Of a DNA stretch of 5,936 bases, positions 1 to 5,409 are shown piece after piece; position 1 is the stretch's first letter; each line of letters opens with the position of its first letter. Made by a program: the position numbers and the translations under genes. Below the pieces are notes generated by a model. That model was given only the letters and a program-made list of their open reading frames with translations, did not search any database and had not been told where the DNA came from. The stretch lies in NCBI GenBank assembly GCA_015494375.1, contig WGBL01000334.1, positions 1 to 5,936 of the forward strand. The letters are read 5' to 3'. Source of the stretch: Hyphomicrobiales bacterium (GTDB lineage Bacteria; Pseudomonadota; Alphaproteobacteria; Rhizobiales; S144-23).

Positions 1-1425
1 CAGCTCGCGGGCGAGCCCGATATCGCCCGAGACGAATATGTTGAGAGCAAGCTCGAGGTTGCGCACCACCCGGGCATGGAGCTCGCGGATCTCCTTGAGG
101 CCGGCGTCGGAGAACTGCGCCTGCGCTTTGATCTTCTTGGCCGCCAGCTCCATGAGGTTCTTGTCGATGATGTCGCCGATGTGCTCGAGGTTGGTGGTAA
201 AGCTCAGGATCTCGAAGCTGCGGGCGCTTTCCTCGGCGTCGAGCTCTCTGGTGCCGAGGCGAGCCAGATAGAGCTTGATGGCCTCATGGAGCCGGTCGAC
301 GACGTCATCCTGGGCTTCGATCTTCTTGCGCAGGGCGTCGTTGTTGTCGGCGAGCACCTCGATGCTCCTGGCAAGCATGCTTTGGACCACTTCCGCAAGC
401 CTGAGGGCCTCGCGTGTGGCGCAGCTGAGCGCCACGACGGGACTGTCGAGCGCGCCCCTAAAGACGATGATGCCAGCCAGCCCCGCCACCTCGACGAAGG
501 CGCGCTCGGGCGCAAGGCGGGCGCAAGCGGTGTGGATAACGGCGATGAAGGGCAGCGCGGCGAGCGCAATCACCAAATTGAAGGCGGTGTGGAAATTGGC
601 AACGAGCTGGGCCGCCGAGCCGCTCATGGCAGCGAGCGGTGGCTCGACAAGGCTCACCAGTGGGGCGGCAACAAGCACTCCAAGCGCCCGCACGGCGAGA
701 TTGCCAAGCGGGGCGCGCCGTGCCGTCGGGCTGGCACGCAGTGTCACGAGCACCGGCAGAAAGGCGCCGCCCAGGTTGGCGCCGAGCACCAGCATGAGCG
801 CAAGCGAGGGGTCGATGGCGCCGCTCGCAACCAGCGAGGCGATCAGCAGCACCACCGCAACACTCGAGTGGGCAAGTAGGGTCAAGAGTGCAGCGAGCAG
901 GATGGCAAGCGCCGGCTCGCCGGCCAGGTGGCCGAGAACGAATGTCAGACTTTCAGACTGGCGGATGGGCGCCGATGCCTGGCCGATGAGCTGCAATGCG
1001 AGCAGTAGGAGGCCGAGGCCGATGAAGGCGCGTGCGAGGCGCCGCGGCCGATTGCTCTCGACCGTCAGAAACGTCGCCACACCGACAAGAATCAATACCG
1101 GCGACATCCAGTCGAGGCGCTGCGAGAAGAGCTGGACGACAAATGTGGTGCCGACATCGGCGCCCAGCATGATGGCCAGCGCCGCCGTGCCCGCGAGGAC
1201 CTGGCGGGCGGCGAACGAGGCGACGATAAGTGCGGTCGCGGTGCTGCTCTGCAATAGGGCCGTCACGCCGACGCCGGCGAGGAACGCCTTGACGCGCGAG
1301 CGGCCCGAGGCCGCCAGCAGGCGCCTGAGCTCGGCGCCATAGGCGCGTGTGAGGCCGGTCCGGACCATGCGGATGCCCCAAAGCAGGAGCGCCACGCCGC
1401 CCGCCAGATTGATCAGGAGCTCCAT
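1..1425 (-). CDS. Na+/phosphate cotransporter with C-terminal PhoU-like domain (3' end beyond window)
   Basis: This is probably an inner-membrane sodium-coupled phosphate transporter of the NptA/Na_Pi_cotrans (PF02690) type. From the ATG at 1425 the minus strand stays open for 475 codons to the left edge, so the C-terminus is missing (such proteins are usually about 550 residues). The first transport repeat holds the QSST signature (residues 59-62) and GADVGTT (88-94). The second repeat has HSSVA (186-190), where most relatives have Gln-Ser-Ser, then GANLGG (215-220) and NFHTAFNL (278-285). Hydrophobic segments fill roughly residues 1-300. From about residue 335 a charged helical region matches the PhoU-like domain (REALRLAEVV, then EAQDDVVDRLHEAIKLYL, then NLEHIGDIID). 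No ATG, GTG or TTG lies in frame between this ATG and the stop at 1540-1542, so the start is secure. The ribosome-binding site is weak (AGAGCGGA about 10 bases upstream). The gene follows metZ on the same strand after a 381-bp gap, so co-transcription is uncertain. Confidence 0.93.
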   Translation of the reverse strand, partial: MELLINLAGGVALLLWGIRMVRTGLTRAYGAELRRLLAASGRSRVKAFLAGVGVTALLQSSTATALIVASFAARQVLAGTAALAIMLGADVGTTFVVQLFSQRLDWMSPVLILVGVATFLTVESNRPRRLARAFIGLGLLLLALQLIGQASAPIRQSESLTFVLGHLAGEPALAILLAALLTLLAHSSVAVVLLIASLVASGAIDPSLALMLVLGANLGGAFLPVLVTLRASPTARRAPLGNLAVRALGVLVAAPLVSLVEPPLAAMSGSAAQLVANFHTAFNLVIALAALPFIAVIHTACARLAPERAFVEVAGLAGIIVFRGALDSPVVALSCATREALRLAEVVQSMLARSIEVLADNNDALRKKIEAQDDVVDRLHEAIKLYLARLGTRELDAEESARSFEILSFTTNLEHIGDIIDKNLMELAAKKIKAQAQFSDAGLKEIRELHARVVRNLELALNIFVSGDIGLAREL

Positions 1426-1443
1426 GCCGAGTGGTCCGCTCTT

Positions 1444-1488
1444 GTGGTGGTTGTGGTGGTTGCGGTGGTTGCGGTGGTTGTGGCGGCC
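1444..1488. repeat. Five-copy 9-bp tandem repeat in the leader of the Na/Pi cotransporter gene
   Basis: Consecutive 9-base units at 1444, 1453, 1462, 1471 and 1480 read GTGGTGGTT (twice), GCGGTGGTT (twice) and GTGGCGGCC. On the transporter's strand this is a run of AACCACCAC/AACCACCGC units ending 18 bases before the start codon, so it would form a purine/C-rich, U-free stretch of the mRNA leader. It is a low-complexity array with no spacers and is not a CRISPR. Its role is unknown; slippage-prone copy number is possible. Confidence 0.9.
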
Positions 1489-1498
1489 ACAGCAACCG

Positions 1499-1536
1499 TT
1501 GTGGCGGCAATACCAGAGCCTTGTGGCGCCAATACC
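1499..1536. repeat. Pair of 16-bp direct repeats, 22-bp period
   Basis: TTGTGGCGGCAATACC at 1499-1514 recurs as TTGTGGCGCCAATACC at 1521-1536 with one mismatch. It abuts the 9-bp tandem array and shares its TGTGGCGGC core, so 1444-1536 is effectively one 93-base repeat-rich block upstream of the phosphate transporter gene. The pair could be a regulator half-site array or simply decayed repeat DNA. Confidence 0.8.
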
Positions 1537-1570
1537 AAATCAAGGCTGGCCGTGAAGGATACCCTACACC

Positions 1571-1592
1571 AGGCTGCACCGAGATGCAGCCT
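1571..1592. other. Perfect 8-bp hairpin between metZ and the Na/Pi cotransporter gene
   Basis: AGGCTGCA (1571-1578) and TGCAGCCT (1585-1592) are exact inverted repeats around a six-base loop. On the plus strand a T-rich tract (TTAGTTTGGTTTC) follows. On the minus strand, where both flanking genes lie, no T-run follows, so it is not a convincing terminator for metZ. It could be a protected 3' end of the metZ mRNA or an operator for the downstream transporter. The stem itself is certain; the role is not. Confidence 0.55.
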
Positions 1593-1683
1593 TAGTTTGG
1601 TTTCAAGAACCACGGGCCATGAGCGCTTGCGCGCCTAAGCCAGCTCAAGCGGGGCTGGGCTCCCATTTGGTCGTTATTTCTTG

Positions 1684-1719
1684 AGACAACGAGGAAAGAG
1701 TCCTCTGATTTGATTGTCT
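1684..1719. other. Weak nested inverted repeat downstream of metZ
   Basis: An inner stem GAGGA/TCCTC (1691-1695 and 1701-1705, loop AAGAG) is flanked by AGACAA (1684-1689) and TTGTCT (1714-1719). The spacers between stems are unequal (1 and 8 bases). It lies about 90 bases past the metZ stop and could mark the metZ 3' end, but no poly-T tract follows on the minus strand. The rest of 1426-1806 holds no gene that I can support. Confidence 0.3.
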
Positions 1720-1806
1720 TTAATCGTCTCCAAGCCACCCGAGCGGCACAGAGGCCTTTGGGAGCGTTGCGAGTCATTGAGGCATGAAGGACGTTGATGC
1801 CGCGGG

Positions 1807-3054
1807 CTATGGGCTGCCTGCGGCATGCTGGAGCGCCTGCTCAAGATCCGCCTTGAGGTCGTCCACATCTTCAAGGCCCACCGAGAGCCGCAAAAGCCCC
1901 GGTCCGATGCCGAGCTCGGCCCGCGCCGCCTCGCTCATCGACTGGTGCGTGGTCGTCGCCGGGTGGGTGATGAGGCTTTTGGCGTCGCCCAGATTGTTTG
2001 AGATCTTGATGACCCGCAGCGCATTGAGCAAGCGGAAAGCCGCCGCCTTGCCGGCCTTGAGCTCGAACGCCAGAAGCGCCCCGCCCGCCGCCATCTGTCG
2101 CCTGGCGAGCGCCGCTTGTGGGTGGTCGTCGCGGCCGGGATAGATGACGCGGGCGACCGCGGGCGCCTCGGCGAGGAAGTCGGCGAGCGCGGCCGCGCTC
2201 TCGCTCTGGCGCTCTATGCGCAAGGGCAAGGTCTCGAGCCCCTTGAGCAGCACCCAGGCATTGAAGGGGCTCAAGGCGGGCCCCGTATGCTTGAGATAGT
2301 CGTGGACCTTTTTCTCGATGAACTCGCCATCGCTCAGGACGATGCCGCCCAGGCAACGCCCCTGGCCGTCGATGTGCTTGGTGGCCGAGTAAATGACCAC
2401 GTCCGCACCGAGGGTGAGCGGGCGCTGGAGCATAGGCGTGGCGAAAACATTGTCGACAATGAGCCGCGCTCCGGTCGCCCCGGCCAACTCCGCAACCGCC
2501 GCAATATCGACGAGCTCGAGCGTCGGGTTGCTTGGGCTTTCGAGAAAGACCGCCCGCGTCTGGGGGCCGATGGCGTCCTTCCAGGCGTCAAGGTTGCGGC
2601 CATCGACGAGTGTCACGCCAATGCCGAAGCGCGGCAACAGCGTCTCGAGGATATAGCGGCAAGAGCTGAAGAGCGCCCGCGCCGCCACCACATGGTCGCC
2701 CGGTGCGATGTCGCAAAGGAGCGCCGCCGCCACGGCCGCCATGCCGCTGGCGGTGCCACGTGCGGCCTCGGCGCCCTCAAGGCGGCACATCCGCGCTTCG
2801 AACATGCTGACGGTGGGGTTGGCATAGCGGCTATACACATAGCCCGGCGCCTCGCCCTTGAAGCGGGCCTCGGCCTCCTCGGCGCTCGCATAGACATAGC
2901 CCGAGGTGAGAAAGAGTGCTTCTGACGTCTCGCCCCAGGGTGAGCGTTCGGTGCCGCCATGCACGAGCGCGGTGGCGGGCCGCCAGTCGGTGTGGCCCTC
3001 GCTCACGAGATCATCAGGTGGCTGGCCTTGGCCGCGATTGTTGGGCGCGGTCAT
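1807..3054 (-). CDS. metZ: O-succinylhomoserine sulfhydrylase
   Basis: MetZ is a cytosolic PLP enzyme of the Cys/Met metabolism family (PF01053). It joins sulfide to O-succinylhomoserine to give homocysteine, bypassing cystathionine. The 415-residue length is normal for the family with a slightly long, poorly conserved N-terminus; homology is clear from about WRPATALVHGG (residue 24). Visible landmarks are YSRYANPT (74-81, phosphate-contacting Tyr/Arg), the TASGMAA cofactor loop (101-107), DNVFATP with the PLP-ring Asp (201-207), and SATKHIDGQGRCLGG (223-237), in which Lys226 is the Schiff-base lysine. Near the C-terminus are SLITHPATTTH (360-370) and the substrate-carboxylate arginine in LLRLSVGLED (387-396). 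The HIDGQGRCLGG extension separates MetZ from MetB and MetC. A GAGGGA ribosome-binding site (3064-3069) sits 9 bases before the ATG. A SAM-II riboswitch upstream on the same strand independently supports a methionine-pathway role and implies repression when SAM is plentiful. Divergent from dcd. Confidence 0.97.
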   Translation of the reverse strand: MTAPNNRGQGQPPDDLVSEGHTDWRPATALVHGGTERSPWGETSEALFLTSGYVYASAEEAEARFKGEAPGYVYSRYANPTVSMFEARMCRLEGAEAARGTASGMAAVAAALLCDIAPGDHVVAARALFSSCRYILETLLPRFGIGVTLVDGRNLDAWKDAIGPQTRAVFLESPSNPTLELVDIAAVAELAGATGARLIVDNVFATPMLQRPLTLGADVVIYSATKHIDGQGRCLGGIVLSDGEFIEKKVHDYLKHTGPALSPFNAWVLLKGLETLPLRIERQSESAAALADFLAEAPAVARVIYPGRDDHPQAALARRQMAAGGALLAFELKAGKAAAFRLLNALRVIKISNNLGDAKSLITHPATTTHQSMSEAARAELGIGPGLLRLSVGLEDVDDLKADLEQALQHAAGSP

Positions 3055-3109
3055 GGGACGGGGTCCCTCTTGTGCGGTTGTCGCCTGTTGGTCGCACTCA
3101 TGCGCGGCA

Positions 3110-3160
3110 GCAACAAAAACAAAAGCCCGGCCGGGCGACCGTCACGTGCCCAAAGCCGGG
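3110..3160 (-). terminator. Intrinsic terminator-like hairpin in the metZ leader (candidate riboswitch expression platform)
   Basis: Read on the minus strand, CCCGGC (3160-3155) pairs with GCCGGG (3131-3126). Inside it GGGC (3151-3148) pairs with GCCC (3136-3133) around an 11-base loop. The hairpin is followed at once by CTTTTGTTTTTGTTG (3125-3111). This is the layout of a Rho-independent terminator and lies between the SAM-II aptamer and the metZ start codon, ending about 56 bases before the ATG. A terminator inside a leader makes sense only as an attenuator, so SAM binding probably promotes early termination. The structure is visible; the switching is inferred. Confidence 0.7.
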
Positions 3161-3172
3161 GTCTCGCAGCGG

Positions 3173-3225
3173 CCTTTTAGCAACTTGTTTTTCGTGGCTG
3201 CAAGCCGGCCGGCCAAATCACCACG
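3173..3225 (-). ncRNA. SAM-II riboswitch aptamer upstream of metZ
   Basis: The minus strand from 3225 to 3173 matches the SAM-II (metA motif) consensus element by element. Stem P1 is CGTGG (3225-3221) with CCACG (3197-3193). The conserved TGATTTG follows the 5' arm. GGCTTGCAG lies just before the 3' arm, then an A-rich linker, CAAG (3187-3184) and GCTAAAAGG (3181-3173). CTTG in the loop pairs with the downstream CAAG to form the H-type pseudoknot that encloses S-adenosylmethionine. The class typically controls methionine and SAM synthesis genes in Alphaproteobacteria, which fits metZ 119 bases downstream. The variable part of the loop is GGCCGGCCGG (3214-3205), which is self-complementary. 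Confidence 0.95.
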
Positions 3226-3240
3226 CAGTTTCCGGCGAGC

Positions 3241-3267
3241 AGTAAAGTGTTGCCCACGCGGCGTCAA
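3241..3267 (-). promoter_or_regulatory. Candidate sigma-70 promoter for the riboswitch-metZ transcript
   Basis: On the minus strand TTGACG (3267-3262) could be a -35 element and TTTACT (3246-3241) the -10, with a 15-base spacer that is a little short. Transcription would then begin near 3234, roughly 10 bases before the aptamer, which is where a riboswitch promoter should lie. The -35 is a good match and the -10 is only fair. Confidence 0.5.
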
Positions 3268-3482
3268 GAGAAAGCCGTTGCAGGCCTGGGTTGCGAGCGG
3301 GTGCTGTAGATTGGGGGACGCCATTTGTCGCGGCACAAGTGCGTGCATTTGGCGCATGCAACATGTCCGCGTCATTCACAGCGCGGGCAAATTGTGGTGG
3401 ACTGCTGATTTCGCTCGCAGCGGGATGCGCGGCTCTGCGCTAGCATGGAGCGCGCGCGAATCAGCCAGGGAGCAAACGGAGC

Positions 3483-4811
3483 ATGAGCCAGCGAGGTGGC
3501 GTGTGGGCAGCCTGTGCGCCGGGAGCCGCGGACGCCCGTTCGGGCGCCACGCACAAGCGTGAGCCACAGGCGATGACGCCACAAGAGACGCCCCAAGAGG
3601 CACGACAACAGACGCCACAAGGACCGACGCAACAAGGACGGATGTCGCAAGGGGAGATGGTACGAGAGGCGACGGCAGAGGCGCCCGCGCCACAAGAGCC
3701 GCCACAAAAGCAGCAAGGGCCACACGGGCCATGGGGTGCCGGCATCCTGCCGGGCCAGGCCATTGAGCGGCTCATTGCGGCCGGTGCCATTCGCTTGGAG
3801 CGGCCGGTGGCGGACGGCCAAATCCAGCCGGCGAGCCTCGACTTGCGACTGGGCAAGGTGGCCTACCGGGTGCGGGCGAGCTTTCTGCCGGGGCCCCATT
3901 GCCGGGTCGAGCAAAAGATTGTCGACTATGCCCTTCATGAGATACCGCTCGCAGACGGGGCGGTGCTCGAGACGGGGTGCGTCTATGTCGTGCCACTGCT
4001 CGAGCGGCTTGCGCTCGACAAAGCCATCTCGGCGGCCGCCAATCCCAAGAGCTCGACCGGCCGGCTCGATGTCTTCACCCGTGTGATCAGCGATCATGGC
4101 AAGGCCTTCGATCAGATTCCGGCGGGCTATAAGGGCCCGCTCTATGCCGAAATCTGTCCCCAGACGTTTCCGGTCCTCGTGCGTGAAGGCTCGCGCCTCA
4201 GCCAGATCCGCTTCCGCGCCGGGGAGGCGCAAGCCAGCGATGCCGACATCCTGGCGCTTCATCGACGCGAGCAATTGATTTCGCGCACCGATGCCGACAT
4301 TGCCAGCGGCATCGCCTTGAGTGTCGATCTCGAAGGCGCGCCCGAGGGCATCGTCGGCTATCGGGCCAAACGCCACACGGGCGTCGTTGATGTGGACAAG
4401 TCGGGCGCGCACGCCATCGCCGATTACTGGGAGGCCATCCCTGCGTCTCCGGAGCGCCGCCTCATCCTCGACCCCGATCAGTTCTATATCCTCGCCTCCA
4501 AGGAGGCGGTGCATGTGCCGCCCACCCACGCCGCCGAGATGGTGCCTTTCAATCCGCTCGTGGGGGAGTTTCGCGTCCACTATGCGGGGTTTTTCGATCC
4601 AGGCTTCGGCCACGCCGCGGCAGGGGGCGCGGGCGCGCGCGCCGTGCTCGAGGTGCGCTCGCACAATGTGCCGTTCATTCTCGAGGATGGCCAGATCGTC
4701 GGCCGGCTCATCTATGAGCGCCTCACCGAGCCGCCCGCCCGCCTTTATGGCGAAGACATCGGTAGCCACTACCAGGCCCAGGGCCTAAAGCTTTCGAAGC
4801 ATTTCCGCTGA
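3483..4811 (+). CDS. dcd: 2'-deoxycytidine 5'-triphosphate deaminase, two-domain alphaproteobacterial form, with Gln/Pro-rich N-terminal extension
   Basis: The enzyme deaminates dCTP to dUTP in the cytosol, feeding dTMP synthesis. It is the fused two-copy DCD form (PF06559 type) typical of Alphaproteobacteria. The first trimer-fold domain runs from about residue 86: ILPGQAIERLI (88-98), IQPASLDLRLG (114-124), NPKSSTGRLDVFTRVISD (187-204) and GPLYAEICPQTFPVLVREGSRLSQIRFR (218-245). The second, about residues 275-430, has FYILASKEAVHVPP, VHYAGFFDPGFG and AVLEVRSHNVPFILEDGQIVGRLIYERL, whose Glu in VLEV matches the catalytic glutamate of single-domain Dcd (my alignment by eye). Relatives normally begin near ILP, at about 360-370 residues, so the first 85 residues are extra and low in complexity. 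The ATG at 3483 has AGGGAG ten bases upstream. ATGs at 3573 (codon 31) and 3642 (codon 54, AAGG five bases upstream) are real alternatives. It is divergent from metZ, with 428 bp between the start codons. Confidence 0.94.
   Translation: MSQRGGVWAACAPGAADARSGATHKREPQAMTPQETPQEARQQTPQGPTQQGRMSQGEMVREATAEAPAPQEPPQKQQGPHGPWGAGILPGQAIERLIAAGAIRLERPVADGQIQPASLDLRLGKVAYRVRASFLPGPHCRVEQKIVDYALHEIPLADGAVLETGCVYVVPLLERLALDKAISAAANPKSSTGRLDVFTRVISDHGKAFDQIPAGYKGPLYAEICPQTFPVLVREGSRLSQIRFRAGEAQASDADILALHRREQLISRTDADIASGIALSVDLEGAPEGIVGYRAKRHTGVVDVDKSGAHAIADYWEAIPASPERRLILDPDQFYILASKEAVHVPPTHAAEMVPFNPLVGEFRVHYAGFFDPGFGHAAAGGAGARAVLEVRSHNVPFILEDGQIVGRLIYERLTEPPARLYGEDIGSHYQAQGLKLSKHFR
3573..3720 (+). repeat. 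Degenerate short repeats encoding the Gln/Pro-rich N-terminus of dcd
   Basis: Variants of ACGCCACAAG(A/G) recur about every 12-18 bases (near 3575, 3587, 3611, 3626, 3640, 3689 and 3701). They encode a TPQE/TPQG/TQQG/PPQK-like stretch, so residues 31-83 are dominated by Gln, Pro, Thr and Glu. This segment precedes the conserved domain and has no counterpart in the core fold. It is predicted to be disordered if translated. Confidence 0.75.
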
Positions 4812-4812
4812 T

Positions 4813-4854
4813 CGATCCGTCGGGGAGGAGACGCGATCCGTCGGTGAGGAGACG
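4813..4854. repeat. Tandem duplication of a 21-bp unit just after the dcd stop
   Basis: A 21-base unit beginning CGATCCGTCGG and ending GAGGAGACG occurs at 4813-4833 and again directly at 4834-4854, with a single G/T difference. The first copy begins two bases after the dcd stop codon. It lies in the 3' untranslated region ahead of the terminator; I see no function. Confidence 0.9.
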
Positions 4855-4864
4855 CTCAGTCAGG

Positions 4865-4917
4865 AAAAAAAACGGGCGGAGCCGGCGCCGAAGAAAAACC
4901 GGTTCCGCCCATGTTTT
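4865..4917. terminator. Bidirectional intrinsic terminator between dcd and the small secreted-protein gene
   Basis: GGGCGGAGCCGG (4874-4885) pairs with CCGGTTCCGCCC (4899-4910): a 12-bp stem with one G-T wobble and a 13-base loop. Eight A residues (4865-4872) precede it, giving a perfect U8 tail for transcripts on the minus strand. TGTTTT follows it on the plus strand, giving a weaker tail for dcd. It sits between two convergent genes and so serves both, with the minus-strand gene the better served. Confidence 0.93.
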
Positions 4918-4963
4918 GCGTCTATGGGGCTTTGCTTCTATCGGCCCTTGCTTCTATCGGAGC
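4916..4963. repeat. Three tandem copies of a 16-bp unit
   Basis: Units start at 4916 (TTGCGTCTATGGGGCT), 4932 (TTGCTTCTATCGGCCC) and 4948 (TTGCTTCTATCGGAGC). The second and third are identical over the first 13 bases and the first is diverged. The array begins in the T-tail of the bidirectional terminator and lies in untranslated sequence downstream of both convergent genes. Confidence 0.85.
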
Positions 4964-5024
4964 TGGCATGGACGCCAACCCCAGCGACCAAGGCTACAAT
5001 CTGGATGTCGGCCCAAACACCGGC

Positions 5025-5378
5025 CTATTTGACGAGCTTCCAGGTCTCGGCGTCACAAAGCGACTGGCCGATGACACAGCCTTGGATATCGAGGGAATCG
5101 GCCTTAAAGACCACTGTGCCGTTGAACGTCATGAAGCCGGGCATGTCGGGATGCTTCATGTTGCTGCCAACCCACTTGTTGCCCGACTTGGTCATACCGT
5201 GGCACATCTCGAATTTGTCGCTCATGCGCTGGCAATAGAGCTTGCCGCCCGAGACGAACACCTTCACCTTCTGGGTGCCCTTGCGCAGGTAAGTGCCGCC
5301 GACCGCCGCGGCCTCGTGACTGGCGAGCCCAACAAACAGGAATGCGAACGCAACCAACGCGAACTTGGCGAACTTCAT
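5025..5378 (-). CDS. Small secreted DUF2147-like protein
   Basis: The 117-residue protein has a clear Sec signal peptide: KFAK basic start, a hydrophobic core (residues 6-19) and an Ala-Ala-Ala cleavage site near residue 25. The mature part is about 92 residues and should be periplasmic. Its second half (about 65-115: SGNKWVGSNMKHPD, MTFNGTVVFKADSLDIQGCVIGQSLCDAETWKLV) resembles the DUF2147 pattern, in which a Trp-Gly strand is followed by a Leu-x-Ile/Val-x-Gly-Cys strand and a closing Thr-Trp. It is shorter than most DUF2147 proteins, so family membership is a pattern judgement. Four cysteines (49, 59, 101 and 108) could form two disulfides. The ATG at 5378 is chosen over longer in-frame starts because it gives the signal peptide and follows a near-perfect ribosome-binding site. 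The biochemical function is unknown. The gene stands alone, with its own terminator at 4865-4917. Confidence 0.88.
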   Translation of the reverse strand: MKFAKFALVAFAFLFVGLASHEAAAVGGTYLRKGTQKVKVFVSGGKLYCQRMSDKFEMCHGMTKSGNKWVGSNMKHPDMPGFMTFNGTVVFKADSLDIQGCVIGQSLCDAETWKLVK

Positions 5379-5382
5379 GATA

Positions 5383-5390
5383 CCTTCCTC
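5383..5390 (-). promoter_or_regulatory. Ribosome-binding site fixing the start of the small secreted protein
   Basis: GAGGAAGG on the minus strand lies four bases before the ATG at 5378. It contains most of the anti-16S complement and decides the start in favour of 5378 over upstream in-frame ATGs as far as 5639. Confidence 0.85.
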
Positions 5391-5409
5391 ACTCTGACAA
5401 AGATGGACT

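Noticed and set aside
204..569. Minus-strand open frame of 121 codons.
   Set aside because: It overlaps the transporter gene in another frame and reads as a Ser/Arg/Pro-rich shadow; the PhoU-like domain is in the other frame.
76..1342. Long plus-strand open frames (76-879 and 275-1342) opposite the phosphate transporter gene.
   Set aside because: They are antisense shadows in GC-rich DNA. The encoded sequences are low-complexity Arg/Ser/Ala-rich or charged with no recognisable domain, while the opposite strand has clear family motifs throughout.
1444..1536. Possible CRISPR array or repeat-protein gene.
   Set aside because: Units of 9 and 16 bases without unique spacers are not CRISPR, and no start codon precedes the array in an open frame with a protein-like sequence.
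953..1579. Minus-strand open frame of 208 codons starting upstream of the transporter.
   Set aside because: Its first part is the translated 9-bp repeat (Pro-Gln-Pro runs) and the rest is out of frame with the QSST-containing transporter sequence.
1592..1874. Two small minus-strand open frames (1592-1777 and 1674-1874) after metZ.
   Set aside because: One overlaps the metZ end out of frame, neither has a convincing ribosome-binding site, and their sequences look random.
2116..2925. Plus-strand open frame of 269 codons opposite metZ.
   Set aside because: Antisense shadow of a confidently identified gene; no ribosome-binding site or domain.
3340..3360. Imperfect inverted repeat (GCGTGC and GCATGC around TGCATTTGGCGCA) in the metZ-dcd gap, considered as a dcd operator.
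   Set aside because: One mismatch in a 6-base arm in GC-rich DNA is expected by chance, and no adjacent plus-strand promoter is recognisable. TAGCAT at 3441 lacks a -35 partner.
3142..3375. Minus-strand open frame of 77 codons in the metZ-dcd gap.
   Set aside because: It spans the SAM-II aptamer and its predicted promoter; this stretch is better explained as regulatory RNA.
3372..4769. Minus-strand open frame of 465 codons opposite dcd.
   Set aside because: The length comes from GC-rich codon bias on the opposite strand. dcd has an unmistakable two-domain signature, and the shadow contains artificial Leu/Trp/Arg runs produced by the dcd N-terminal repeats.
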